From the NCBI GenBank assembly GCA_964519405.1, contig CAZFLA010000120.1:1-10723 (forward strand): DNA of 10,723 bases, in the 5' to 3' direction. The notes beneath the pieces are model-generated. The model saw only the letters and a program-made list of their open reading frames with translations. It had not been told where the DNA came from and did not search any database. Both the position numbers and the translations under genes were made by a program. Of this stretch, positions 1 through 7,517 are shown piece by piece (within the stretch, counting starts at the first letter, position 1; the number at the start of each line of letters is the position of its first letter). This DNA is from G963677485 sp964519405 (GTDB taxonomy: Bacteria > Armatimonadota > HRBIN16).

Positions 1-404
1 GATAGTTGCTTCGGTTTGCGGTCAAGCAGGTTCTCTAGCCCGAGAAGCTTAGCTGACTCTTGAACGCGGTTTGCTATCTGATCTTTAGGGAACTTGCGCA
101 TGCGCAGTGCAAATGCCATGTTTTCATATACAGACATATGAGGATAGAGAGCGTAGTTCTGGAATACCATTGCGATATCGCGATCTTTAGGGGCGACATC
201 GGTAACGTCGGAATCGCCAATCAAGATGGAGCCGCTGGTTGTCTCTTCGAGACCGGCAATCATGCGAAGCGCAGTGGTTTTACCGCATCCTGATGGTCCA
301 ACGAGAACAAGAAACTCTTTGTCATTGATCTCTAGGTTGAGATCATTCACAGCTTTGACGGTTTTAAACGTCTTACATAGGTTACGTAGGGTGACAGATG
401 CCAC
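1..404 (-). CDS. Sugar ABC transporter ATP-binding protein, MalK/UgpC/MsmX type (3' end outside window)
   Basis: This is the N-terminal 134 residues of an ATPase that energises a carbohydrate importer of the CUT1 class on the inner face of the membrane. The Walker A motif GPSGCGKTT lies at residues 36-44, the Q-loop glutamine at about residue 82 (VFQNYALYPHMSVYENM), and the RDIAMVFQ context is typical of the MalK/UgpC group. The window ends just before the LSGGQ signature, so Walker B, the H-loop and the C-terminal regulatory domain are not visible. The start is GTG at 402-404, chosen because GGAGG lies 6 nt upstream and the protein begins with the family-typical ASVTLRNLCKTF. It is transcribed divergently from the rfbD-ileS-lspA unit. 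MsmX-like ATPases often serve several importers, so the substrate cannot be told from this part. No frameshift is seen. Confidence 0.95.
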   Translation of the reverse strand, partial: MASVTLRNLCKTFKTVKAVNDLNLEINDKEFLVLVGPSGCGKTTALRMIAGLEETTSGSILIGDSDVTDVAPKDRDIAMVFQNYALYPHMSVYENMAFALRMRKFPKDQIANRVQESAKLLGLENLLDRKPKQL

Positions 405-451
405 AACTTACCTCCAATTATTATGTGAGTGTGGTGATAAACCCCATCATC

Positions 452-480
452 ATCTTACGCTACCAGATATGCCATGTCAA
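452..480 (-). promoter_or_regulatory. Vegetative-type promoter of the ABC ATPase gene
   Basis: On the minus strand a perfect TTGACA (plus 475-480) is followed after 17 bp by TAAGAT (plus 452-457, 4 of 6 consensus). This predicts a transcript starting near 445 with a leader of about 40 nt ahead of the GTG at 404. Inferred from consensus match only. Confidence 0.7.
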
Positions 481-519
481 ATCGATGTTTGCCACTAGGA
501 AGGCCAGCGAGTGGCAGTA

Positions 520-531
520 ATACATATGTAT
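520..531. repeat. 12-bp perfect palindrome in the divergent intergenic region
   Basis: ATACATATGTAT is self-complementary and lies between the two divergent promoters, about 40 bp upstream of the minus-strand -35 box and about 45 bp upstream of the plus-strand -10 box. It could be an operator for a dimeric regulator, but AT-rich palindromes of this size also arise by chance. The rest of the intergenic stretch 405-623 shows only the two promoters and the ribosome binding sites. Confidence 0.3.
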
Positions 532-575
532 ATACCTATTGGTAATGTTGAACGCAAGCATGGAGCCATTGGCAC

Positions 576-584
576 TGATATAAT
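576..584 (+). promoter_or_regulatory. Extended -10 promoter of rfbD-ileS-lspA
   Basis: TGATATAAT contains a perfect TATAAT (579-584) preceded by TG with one base between, which is the extended -10 form. No convincing -35 hexamer lies 16-18 bp upstream, consistent with an extended -10 promoter. Transcription would begin near 591, about 33 nt before the rfbD start. Confidence 0.6.
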
Positions 585-623
585 GGAAACTGTGGATTTA
601 TCTCGTTTACTTGGAGGCACCGA

Positions 624-1496
624 TTGGCTTACAATCGCATCGCTGTAATCGGCGGTGAAGGCATGCTTGGCAAGGACGTTGTCGAAGCGTTTAAGCTGCT
701 TGACTGTGAAACTATAGCTGCTGACAAAACCAGTGCAGAGCACCCAGTAGATATCACCGATACCAAGTCGGTGATGGATGTTTTGAAGGGCTGTGATGCT
801 GCCGTGCTGACGGCTGCATACACGGATGTCGACGGCTGTGAGCGTAACCCAGATTTGGCCTTTCACGTAAATGCATTTGGAGCTGGCGCGGTGGCATCGG
901 TATGTCACCGCTACTGTATTCCGATTATATACATTAGTACGGACTTCGTGTATGATGGCGATACAGATCACCCATACCGTGAGCATGAATCGGCGAATCC
1001 ATTGGGAGCATATGGTGCCAGCAAATGGGCCGGCGAACAGTGGGTGCGTGAAGCGTGCCCTGAGCATTACATCTGCCGAACGGCTTGGTTATTTGGAGCA
1101 CAAGGCAAGAGTTTTCCCAGAACGATGTTGAATGCACATCGTGCAGGAAAACAACATAGGGTGGTGGCTGATCAACTGGGATGCCCGACGTTCACTAGAG
1201 ATCTCGCATCGTGGATAACTCATCTGCTGATGAGTGAAGCTCCATATGGCACATACCATACAGTGAACTCAGGTGTAACCAGTTGGCATGGACTAGCTGT
1301 AGAGGTGTTTCGGCAAGCCGGACTTGATGTGCCTGTCGAGCCCATTAATCATACAGAGTTCCCATCACCAACACGAAGACCAGCGTATTCTGCACTGAAC
1401 ACCTCACGGCTAGCACAGACAGGTGTTCCAGAACCAAGGCCATGGCAACAGGCCTTACATGATTTTATGCGTGAAATCGGCGAAAGCGCCGATTGA
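624..1496 (+). CDS. rfbD: dTDP-4-dehydrorhamnose reductase (RmlD-type SDR)
   Basis: This cytoplasmic enzyme reduces dTDP-4-dehydro-L-rhamnose to dTDP-L-rhamnose with NAD(P)H, the last step in making the rhamnose donor for surface polysaccharides. It is an extended short-chain dehydrogenase of 290 residues, a normal length. The nucleotide-binding loop GGEGMLG is at residues 10-16, the active-site STD at 105-107 in the RmlD-typical context ISTDFVYDG, and the catalytic YxxxK is Y130/K134 (GAYGASKWAGE). The C-terminal half has the usual RPAYSALNTSRL segment. The start is TTG at 624, with GGAGG 6 nt upstream. It is the first gene of a tight unit, ending about 19 nt before ileS. The other rhamnose genes (rfbA, B, C) are not in the window. 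A related sugar-nucleotide reductase cannot be excluded. Confidence 0.88.
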   Translation: MAYNRIAVIGGEGMLGKDVVEAFKLLDCETIAADKTSAEHPVDITDTKSVMDVLKGCDAAVLTAAYTDVDGCERNPDLAFHVNAFGAGAVASVCHRYCIPIIYISTDFVYDGDTDHPYREHESANPLGAYGASKWAGEQWVREACPEHYICRTAWLFGAQGKSFPRTMLNAHRAGKQHRVVADQLGCPTFTRDLASWITHLLMSEAPYGTYHTVNSGVTSWHGLAVEVFRQAGLDVPVEPINHTEFPSPTRRPAYSALNTSRLAQTGVPEPRPWQQALHDFMREIGESAD

Positions 1497-1515
1497 TATA
1501 AGATAGAGGCAATTG

Positions 1516-4260
1516 ATGGATTTAAATAAGACACTCAACTTACCCAAGACTGACTTCCCGATGCGCGCAGACCTCGTCAAACGAGAACCAGTCTGGCAGC
1601 AGTTTTGGGAAGATCAAGACATCATCAAGAAAGCAGTAGAACAGAACCGTGCTAACGGCGTGTTTGTGCTGCATGACGGTCCTCCGTATTCCAACGGAAA
1701 CATCCATATGGGGCATGCACTGAACAAAATCCTTAAGGATTTTATTATCAAGTATAAAACCCTGCGCGGATTTAGCGCGCCATATGTACCAGGTTGGGAC
1801 AACCACGGTATGCCGATTGAAAATGAAGTGACTAAGGAGTTCCGTGCCAAAAAGCAGAAACCTGACAAAGTCACTTTGCGTAAAAGATGTCGGAGTTATG
1901 CTGCCGAATATGTGGAGAAACAAAAAGCACAGTTCCAGCGGCTTGGTATCGGCGGTGATTGGGACAATCCATACCTTACTATGAAACCTCACTTTGAGGC
2001 CACAATCGTGCGTGTGTTCGGCGAAATGGTGGAGAAGGGCTTCATATATCGAGGGCTAAAGCCTGTATTGTGGTGTCCTGTGTGCGAAACCGCTCTAGCC
2101 GATGCTGAAGTTGAGTATCATCAGCACACATCGCACAGTATCATGGTGAAGTTCCCGTTGATGAATGACACCAACAAACTAGCCGAAGGTCTGGTTGATC
2201 CGCACGTGGTGATATGGACAACAACCCCTTGGACGATCCCTGCAAACCTGGCTGTGGCAGTTCATCCCGATGAAGAATATTCTTGGGTGAAGTGCAGCGC
2301 AGGCACCCTTTTGATGGCCACTGCACTGATCGACAGTGTGATGGATATCTGCGGATTTGACTGGCATGAGGTCGTACGCAAGCACACAGGACGTGATCTT
2401 GCTGGTATGGTCTTCAAACATCCGTTATACGACCGCGAGTCGCCGGTGGTGTTGGCTGACTATGTCACGATGACCGACGGAACTGGTGTGGTGCACACCG
2501 CTCCTGGGCATGGTGAAGACGACTTTAACACAGGTAAGCGATATGGTCTCGATGCTTATTGCCCCGTTGATGCCTCTGGTCACTACAACCAGACGGTAGG
2601 GGAGCGGCTGGCGGGCCTGCACATCAAAGAAGCTAATGGCGCTGTGATGGAGTGGCTGCGGGAAGTAGGCGCTCTGCTTAATCACACTCCGTTTGACCAC
2701 CAGTATCCAAACTGCTGGAGATGCCGCAATGAACTGATCTTTAGGGCCACAACTCAGTGGTTTATGAACATCGATCATGATGGTCATCGCGAAAAGTGCG
2801 TTCAGAGCATCAATGATGTGAAGTGGTATCCCGCTCAGAGTATCAACAGAATCACAAGCATGGTTCAGGGCAGACCTGACTGGTGCTTAAGCCGACAGCG
2901 CAGTTGGGGTGTGAACATCCCAGCATTTCACTGCGCCGACTGCGGCGAGGTGCTGCTCGACGCCAAGATCATCGCTGATGTGGCTGATAAGGTTGAAGCC
3001 GCTAATGCAGATATTTGGTATGAGCAGCCAGCGACGTATTTCTTACGAGAAGGGCAGAAATGCGCGAAGTGCGGCGGAACTAACTTCGAAAAAGAGACTG
3101 ACATCCTTGATGTGTGGTTCGATAGCGGCTCCACCAACAGAGCAGTGCTCGAAGGAAGAGATGAGCTGCACTGGCCGGCTGATGTTTACCTAGAAGGAAA
3201 CGACCAGCACCGCGGGTGGTTCAACTCCAGCCTGATGGTTGCTCAGGCAACCAAGGGATCTGCTCCATACAAGACGGTCATTACTAATGGATGGATGCTG
3301 GATGGTCAAGGCCACCCAATGCATAAATCACTGGGTAACGTGATACTTCCATCGGAAGTTGTAGCCAAATACGGCGCTGATGTGTTGCGTCTGTGGGTAG
3401 CCAGCGTGAACTACCAAGAGGATGTTCGCCTTAGCTACGACGTGTTGGATCGCATAGCAGACAGTTTCCGAAGGATAAGGAACACAGCTCGATTTATCCT
3501 TGGCAACATCAGCGACTTCGATGCTGAAAGCCAAGCGGTTGCAGAAGATGAGCTGCATCCACTCGATCGTTGGGCTCTTGCTCGATTACGACAGGTAATG
3601 AACAACTGTCGGATGTATTTTGATGAGTATGAGTTCAATAAGCTCTATCAAGAAATTCATCTCTTCTGCACCCAGGACTTAAGCGGGTTCTACCTGGATG
3701 TGCTTAAAGATCGCCTGTATGCATCAAAAGCAGACAGCAAAGATCGACGTAGTGCACAGACTGTCTTGGTGGAGACATGTAAGCGCCTGGCTCAGGTGTT
3801 GGCACCAATTCTTTCGCATACCGCTGAAGAGATATGGCAGAGCCTAACACTGCCTAACAAACAACAAAGTGTGTTGTTAAGCGTGTTGGAGTGCCAGGAC
3901 TTTGCCGAAGCCGATAAGGCCGTTGTGGAGAAGTGGGCTGCGGTGATGGAACTGCGTGAAGTGGTAAACAAAGCCATTGAGGACTTCCGCCAGAGCGGGG
4001 AAATCAAGCGAAGCCAAGAGGCTACTGTCAGCGTAAAAGCAACAGCAGACACCATCGATGCCATCAGTGAATTCCGATCTATGCTGCCTGATCTGTTCAT
4101 GGTCGCTGAGGTTGAGGTAACTGAAGGCACCGAGCTGACCGCAGCAGTCGGTAAAGCGTCGGGTGAAAAGTGCCCGCGTTGTTGGCTGATTAAGTCGGAT
4201 ATCGGCGTAAATCCTGCGCATGCTGATGTGTGCGGCCGATGCGCTGATGCGCTGTCGTAG
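1516..4260 (+). CDS. ileS: Isoleucyl-tRNA synthetase
   Basis: A class Ia aminoacyl-tRNA synthetase that charges tRNA-Ile and edits misactivated valine. Counting from the ATG at 1516 (914 residues, normal for a bacterial enzyme), the HIGH motif appears as HMGH at 64-67, the CP1 editing domain carries WTTTPW at 234-239 and GTGVVHTAPGHGEDDF near 322-337, and WFDSGS is at 534-539. The KMSKS loop reads MHKSLGN at 602-608, keeping the second lysine. Cysteine pairs at 187/190, 473/476 and 516/519 lie in the connective regions. The C-terminal zinc site is C886-x2-C889 and C906-x2-C909. An in-frame TTG at 1513 is possible, but GAGG at 1506-1509 sits 6 nt before the ATG and only 3 nt before the TTG. 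Its stop directly abuts lspA. No T-box leader is seen upstream. Confidence 0.97.
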   Translation: MDLNKTLNLPKTDFPMRADLVKREPVWQQFWEDQDIIKKAVEQNRANGVFVLHDGPPYSNGNIHMGHALNKILKDFIIKYKTLRGFSAPYVPGWDNHGMPIENEVTKEFRAKKQKPDKVTLRKRCRSYAAEYVEKQKAQFQRLGIGGDWDNPYLTMKPHFEATIVRVFGEMVEKGFIYRGLKPVLWCPVCETALADAEVEYHQHTSHSIMVKFPLMNDTNKLAEGLVDPHVVIWTTTPWTIPANLAVAVHPDEEYSWVKCSAGTLLMATALIDSVMDICGFDWHEVVRKHTGRDLAGMVFKHPLYDRESPVVLADYVTMTDGTGVVHTAPGHGEDDFNTGKRYGLDAYCPVDASGHYNQTVGERLAGLHIKEANGAVMEWLREVGALLNHTPFDHQYPNCWRCRNELIFRATTQWFMNIDHDGHREKCVQSINDVKWYPAQSINRITSMVQGRPDWCLSRQRSWGVNIPAFHCADCGEVLLDAKIIADVADKVEAANADIWYEQPATYFLREGQKCAKCGGTNFEKETDILDVWFDSGSTNRAVLEGRDELHWPADVYLEGNDQHRGWFNSSLMVAQATKGSAPYKTVITNGWMLDGQGHPMHKSLGNVILPSEVVAKYGADVLRLWVASVNYQEDVRLSYDVLDRIADSFRRIRNTARFILGNISDFDAESQAVAEDELHPLDRWALARLRQVMNNCRMYFDEYEFNKLYQEIHLFCTQDLSGFYLDVLKDRLYASKADSKDRRSAQTVLVETCKRLAQVLAPILSHTAEEIWQSLTLPNKQQSVLLSVLECQDFAEADKAVVEKWAAVMELREVVNKAIEDFRQSGEIKRSQEATVSVKATADTIDAISEFRSMLPDLFMVAEVEVTEGTELTAAVGKASGEKCPRCWLIKSDIGVNPAHADVCGRCADALS

Positions 4261-4767
4261 TTGAAGCGCTACAGCTTCCTGATAATCGCTGCACTGGCGC
4301 TGATTGCCGACCAGTGCAGCAAATACTGGGCAACACGTTATCTGTTGCCCATACGAGAAATTCGCCTGGTAGACGGCATATTTACGCTGACTTATGTACG
4401 AAACCGAGGAGTGGCCTTCGGTATGATGCAAGGCAGTGGCATGGCGATTGCGATGATCACCATCATCCTCATAGGTTGGGCGATGTGGTGGGCTTTTCAG
4501 CGTAAACAGCTTGTTACCCTAGAGAAATGGGCGTTAGGCCTGGTGATTGGCGGAAGCATCGGTAACCTTATCGATAGAATTCGGTTGGGATACGTAGTGG
4601 ACTTCTTCGATTTCCAGATATGGCCCGTGTTCAACGTCGCTGATATATGCATCTGTACCGCCGCGGTTTTGTGGATGTATCAAGTGTGGCTTCAGGAACG
4701 TGCCGCATTGAAGGCGCAGTCCGATGCGGAAAATAAACCGCAGATTGTTAAAATAAAACGGAAATAG
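4261..4767 (+). CDS. lspA: Lipoprotein signal peptidase (signal peptidase II)
   Basis: An inner-membrane aspartyl protease that cleaves the signal peptide of diacylglyceryl prolipoproteins just before the lipidated cysteine. The 168 residues match the family. Membrane segments lie near residues 4-20, 58-79, 90-107 and 122-142. Conserved blocks are LIADQCSKYW (14-23), the YVRNRGVAFG block (45-54), GGSIGNLIDR (97-106) with VVDFFDF (112-118), and FNVADICI (124-131). By family comparison D114 and D128 are the likely catalytic pair. The start is TTG at 4261, immediately after the ileS stop and without a clear ribosome binding site, which suggests translational coupling to ileS. The ileS-lspA linkage is common in bacteria. 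The C-terminus is a basic tail (KIKRK). Confidence 0.95.
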   Translation: MKRYSFLIIAALALIADQCSKYWATRYLLPIREIRLVDGIFTLTYVRNRGVAFGMMQGSGMAIAMITIILIGWAMWWAFQRKQLVTLEKWALGLVIGGSIGNLIDRIRLGYVVDFFDFQIWPVFNVADICICTAAVLWMYQVWLQERAALKAQSDAENKPQIVKIKRK

Positions 4768-4777
4768 TCCAACGGCA

Positions 4778-4807
4778 CTGGCACAATATGTAAATATTGT
4801 GTATACT
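4778..4807 (+). promoter_or_regulatory. Promoter of the tRNA-Pro gene
   Basis: CTGGCA (4778-4783, 4 of 6 -35 consensus), an 18-bp spacer and TATACT (4802-4807, 5 of 6 -10 consensus) lie 15 bp upstream of the mature tRNA 5' end. The position and spacing suit a dedicated tRNA promoter. Confidence 0.5.
4782..4801 (+). repeat. 8-bp inverted repeat within the tRNA promoter spacer
   Basis: CACAATAT and ATATTGTG are perfect inverted repeats separated by GTAA. They lie directly after lspA and fill almost the whole -35/-10 spacer of the tRNA promoter. The repeat could be an operator, or an AT-rich hairpin at the 3' end of the lspA transcript. It lacks a GC-rich stem, so a strong intrinsic terminator is unlikely. 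Confidence 0.45.
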
Positions 4808-4822
4808 ATTTGAGGTCGATTA

Positions 4823-4899
4823 CGGGGTGTAGCTCAGCTTGGTAGAGCGCTTGCTTTGGGAGCAAGATGTCGCAGGTTCGAATCCTGTCACCCCGACCA
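4823..4899 (+). tRNA. tRNA-Pro (anticodon UGG)
   Basis: A complete 77-nt cloverleaf with an encoded CCA. The acceptor arms CGGGGTG (4823-4829) and CACCCCG (4889-4895) pair fully. The D stem is GCTC/GAGC, the anticodon stem CTTGC/GCAAG, and the T arm carries TTCGAAT. The anticodon loop TTTGGGA gives anticodon TGG at 4857-4859, which reads proline codons. The discriminator base is A4896, followed by CCA at 4897-4899. It lies on the same strand as lspA, with what looks like its own promoter. Confidence 0.97.
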
Positions 4900-5063
4900 C
4901 TTTACCCCTCTCTTTTATAAATTCTTCTCAAGTTTTCGCAGTCAGTCTTCCGTGCGGATCTACACGAATTCACCCCAACAGTCTTAATTGTGTATTGGTT
5001 ATCTGTCAGACAAAGAGGATTAGTGAGGCTGCCCTGGGTAGCCCAGGGCAGGTGTATAGCTGG
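4900..5063. other. Intergenic stretch between tRNA-Pro and the RCC1-repeat gene
   Basis: Apart from the GC-rich hairpin at 5029-5051, no coding or structural signal is visible. There is no hairpin followed by a T-run right after the tRNA; only a pyrimidine-rich run at 4901-4918 is present. Confidence 0.5.
5029..5051 (-). terminator. Hairpin terminator downstream of the RCC1-repeat gene
   Basis: CTGCCCTGGG and CCCAGGGCAG form a perfect 10-bp GC-rich stem with a 3-nt loop, 12 bp beyond the stop codon of the minus-strand gene. The sequence after it on the minus strand has only scattered T residues, so it is a strong stem with a poor T-tract. It could act on either strand. Confidence 0.55.
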
Positions 5064-7214
5064 TTACTGAGCTTGAGCTCCGAAGCTGCGGTCGATGATG
5101 ACATAGTCAAATAGGTTAACTTGGCCATCACCATCGAGGTCGGCCATGGGATCGCTGGAATTGAAGGATGCATCCAGCTTAACATAGTCGAAGAGGTTAA
5201 TATGCCCATCACCATCAGCGTCGCCATCCGCGTCGCCATCCGCGTCGCCATCCGCGNNNNNNNNNNGCGCCGCATTTAAGCTTTGCGAAGGATCAACGCC
5301 TGTGAGCTTGGTTGATAGGAAGTGCGATCCAAACACCTGGACATTGTATGGCGGCTTGATGAATGACGATGTGGTGAAGTGACCATCAGCAAAAGGAATC
5401 ACGCTAAGGCATTCGCTGACATCTGGATTTGTTGCACTGGCGATTCTCAACGAGACTTGAGGTGACTTGATATCACCATTGTAGTCGCTTAATTGAATCT
5501 GCCCTGCGATATCATGGGTTTCACGGATCACGGCGTAGGTGTTTTTATCAGCACTAAAGGCAATGATTCCTTGACTGCCATGCGGCAATTTAAGAAAATC
5601 GTTGGTGCTCCAACCCCATGCGACAATCGATCCGTCGCGTTTTTTGGCGATGCAGCCCTCGAAACCAATAACAGCATCAACAAAATCAGTATTCGGGGAG
5701 GGAATATTATCAAGCGGCGATCCTTTTGGCCAGACGACTATGGAACCATCACGTTTAATGCCCAACGTGTGGAAATCGCCCGTCCTCACCGCGATAAAAT
5801 CAGTGTTTGGTTCTGGAACAGCATTTTCTGCAGGTGCTCCACCCCATACAACGATGGAACCATCTTTTCTTAATAATGCATTATGTTCACCGCAAGTTGA
5901 TATCGCGGCGATATTGCTATTAGCGAACGGTAGATCAGATGGATAGGCACCTTGCATATATAGCTGATCGATTGTTCCGTCTTCTTTCAATGCCAGTATA
6001 CGCTGTGCGCCACACGCGATAGCCGTATAACTAACACTCGGTTTAGGAAAACTGAAGGTGCCGATAGGATTTAACCTAATACCAGTAATCGATCCGTCTT
6101 TTTTTAATCCTGCTATACACGAATACCCAGATGAGACGGCGACTATATCTGAGTTGTTTGGAAATGGTGGAAGAGCACTATATCCGTATGTTGGGAACAT
6201 CACTACTTGGCCGTCACTGTTCAGCATCACAGGAAACATACCTAGCGAAACACTGACGAAGTTTTTATTCGCGCATGGAAGCTGATACTCGTCTTTGCCC
6301 CACATCATGAGGGTGCCATCGCGTTTGAGCCCATATGTACAGTTGGAATTGGCACTTACCTGACACCAATCACTATTTGGTGTAGCAACATCACATTGCC
6401 CATATTGATCGTTTCCCCAGCACACCACAGAGCCATCATGCTTTATGGCTGCGATGTGGCTGTAGCCGCCTGAAAGAGCAACAAAACCTGAGTTTGGCTG
6501 TGGAACATCACATTGCCCATATTGATTGTTTCCCCAGCAAACCACTGAGCCATCCTTCTTTATCCCAGCCGCAAAATCAGATCCCATGGTGACCGCAACA
6601 AAGTCTTTATTTGGTTCAGGAACATTGCATTGGCCGGCTGCATTATCACCCCAGCAGACGATAGTGCCATCATGTTTAAGGCCAATGAACGAATTCGACC
6701 CAACTTGAACATCGGTAAAATCGGAGTTTGGTTCTGGGGGTTGGTAATCCAACAGATGCCAGTCTCCTTGAAGGCAATCGACGTGACCATCTTGCCTGAT
6801 TAATGCAGCATATGAAAAACCGGTTGCTACCGATTTGTATTTTGCAGTCAGCATTTCGGTTGGCAGGTGGCTAACGTTGGCATTGCCCCACATCACAAGT
6901 GTTCCGTCTTTTTTAAGGCCGAAGTAAATTCCTTGTTCCTGTCTGACGGTTATTAAATCTGAAGTATCAACGGGATGTTTCGGAGATCCCATCTCATACA
7001 ATCCCCATGTTTGAATGCTGCCATCGCGTTTGATTCCGATGGTTTCAGTGACATTTGAATGGATCTGGGAAAATCCTGTCAGCTCACCAGGGGGCAAAAT
7101 CCGCCTCCCCCAAAGATCCAGCGTGCCTCCTTGAGCATAGCAAAGCGATGTTAACATAGCGACGCAACTCGCCATCGAAGCCTTTTTTAATATTGACGTA
7201 ACCGAATGCCGCAT
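5064..7214 (-). CDS. Secreted RCC1-repeat protein with C-terminal Ig-like and dockerin/EF-hand-like units
   Basis: An exported protein of about 716 residues (the exact length is unknown because of a 10-N gap). A signal peptide covers residues 1-27 (basic start, hydrophobic core, cleavage after CYA). Residues 30-565 are about 13 RCC1-type units with the recurring core (I/L)K(K/R/H)DG(S/T)(I/V)VxWG, for example at 61-71, 180-189, 219-228 and 258-267; such repeats usually build a beta-propeller. Residues 568-645 look like an Ig/CNA-type sandwich (IAGQIQLSDYNGDI to GSHFL). After a DGDA repeat come two calcium-loop units ending NLFDYV, resembling dockerin type I. The start is ATG at 7214, with GGAGG 6 nt upstream. 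It stands alone, convergent to the tRNA gene. The binding partner is unknown; surface recognition or cell-wall display is an inference. No LPXTG, PEP-CTERM or membrane anchor is seen. Confidence 0.88.
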   Translation of the reverse strand: MRHSVTSILKKASMASCVAMLTSLCYAQGGTLDLWGRRILPPGELTGFSQIHSNVTETIGIKRDGSIQTWGLYEMGSPKHPVDTSDLITVRQEQGIYFGLKKDGTLVMWGNANVSHLPTEMLTAKYKSVATGFSYAALIRQDGHVDCLQGDWHLLDYQPPEPNSDFTDVQVGSNSFIGLKHDGTIVCWGDNAAGQCNVPEPNKDFVAVTMGSDFAAGIKKDGSVVCWGNNQYGQCDVPQPNSGFVALSGGYSHIAAIKHDGSVVCWGNDQYGQCDVATPNSDWCQVSANSNCTYGLKRDGTLMMWGKDEYQLPCANKNFVSVSLGMFPVMLNSDGQVVMFPTYGYSALPPFPNNSDIVAVSSGYSCIAGLKKDGSITGIRLNPIGTFSFPKPSVSYTAIACGAQRILALKEDGTIDQLYMQGAYPSDLPFANSNIAAISTCGEHNALLRKDGSIVVWGGAPAENAVPEPNTDFIAVRTGDFHTLGIKRDGSIVVWPKGSPLDNIPSPNTDFVDAVIGFEGCIAKKRDGSIVAWGWSTNDFLKLPHGSQGIIAFSADKNTYAVIRETHDIAGQIQLSDYNGDIKSPQVSLRIASATNPDVSECLSVIPFADGHFTTSSFIKPPYNVQVFGSHFLSTKLTGVDPSQSLNAAXXXXADGDADGDADGDADGDGHINLFDYVKLDASFNSSDPMADLDGDGQVNLFDYVIIDRSFGAQAQ
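5218..5266 (-). repeat. 12-bp minisatellite encoding DGDA, interrupted by the assembly gap
   Basis: GCGTCGCCATCC (plus strand) occurs three times exactly at 5218-5229, 5230-5241 and 5242-5253, then starts a fourth time before running into Ns. On the coding strand each unit adds Asp-Gly-Asp-Ala, giving an acidic run similar to calcium-binding DxDGD loops. A degenerate unit precedes it. The copy number in the genome is not determined. Confidence 0.85.
5257..5266. other. Assembly gap of 10 N
   Basis: Ten unresolved bases lie at the edge of the 12-bp minisatellite. Ten is probably a placeholder and not a measured length. The reading frame is open on both sides and matches if the gap is taken literally, but the true length and frame are uncertain. 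Confidence 0.95.
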
Positions 7215-7316
7215 AAATACCCTCCGAACTTTGAATACAACAGATAACCATGTGTTACATGCGTATACATAGGCACTTGGGTGTTGCTGTGTGACCGTAT
7301 ACAGTGATTAGTTTAC

Positions 7317-7332
7317 ATCACATTGGTGTGAT
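7317..7332. repeat. 6-bp inverted repeat upstream of the RCC1-repeat gene
   Basis: ATCACA and TGTGAT flank TTGG. It lies about 100 bp upstream of the RCC1-repeat start, in the divergent region next to the accessory module. It may be an operator half-site pair; nothing ties it to a named regulator. No convincing -35/-10 pair for the RCC1-repeat gene was found in 7226-7330. Confidence 0.3.
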
Positions 7333-7439
7333 ATGGGTGGGAATACAGGGGGTATTTGAAAAACGGTGGCTGCAACTCGTTACATGGGCTGCTGTATCAA
7401 CGGCATATCCGAAGCCGATTGCGTATTCGCTGAAAGACA

Positions 7440-7517
7440 TGTATGATTTTATCATATGTGGTAACGTGCCGCAGTGATGGTTTGACGGCAGACGCAATGA
7501 TGCGCATGCCTGGCGGA
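7440..7517 (+). repeat. Dispersed 78-bp repeat, copy A
   Basis: It matches 10063-10139 with six substitutions and one 1-bp indel (71 of 78 positions identical). It codes for the shared YD(F/L)xIC(G/D)NVP to DGLTADAMMR(M/V)PGG segment. The similarity stops sharply at GGCGGA. Confidence 0.85.

Noticed and set aside
495..1067. 190-codon minus-strand ORF
   Set aside because: It is antisense to the well-supported rfbD gene and has no recognisable protein features.
1497..1515. A T-box or other riboswitch ahead of ileS
   Set aside because: Only about 19 nt separate rfbD from ileS, too little for such a leader, and no T-box sequence is seen further upstream.
3877..4431. 184-codon minus-strand ORF across the ileS/lspA junction
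   Set aside because: It is antisense to two clear genes; a shadow of their codon bias.
4839..5114. 91-codon plus-strand ORF
   Set aside because: It begins inside the tRNA-Pro gene and crosses the hairpin and the RCC1-repeat 3' end. It is not a credible gene.
5218..5256. CRISPR-like array
   Set aside because: The 12-bp repeats are directly tandem with no spacers and lie in frame within a coding sequence.
7317..7332. A CRP-type binding site
   Set aside because: CRP sites are TGTGA-N6-TCACA. Here the half-sites are in the opposite order with a 4-bp spacer, so it is only an inverted repeat.
7475..7477. prfB-like programmed frameshift at the TGA of DGLTADAMM copy A
   Set aside because: The codon before the stop is CAG, not a slippery CUU, and no internal Shine-Dalgarno is placed upstream. 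A one-base insertion relative to copy B is simpler.
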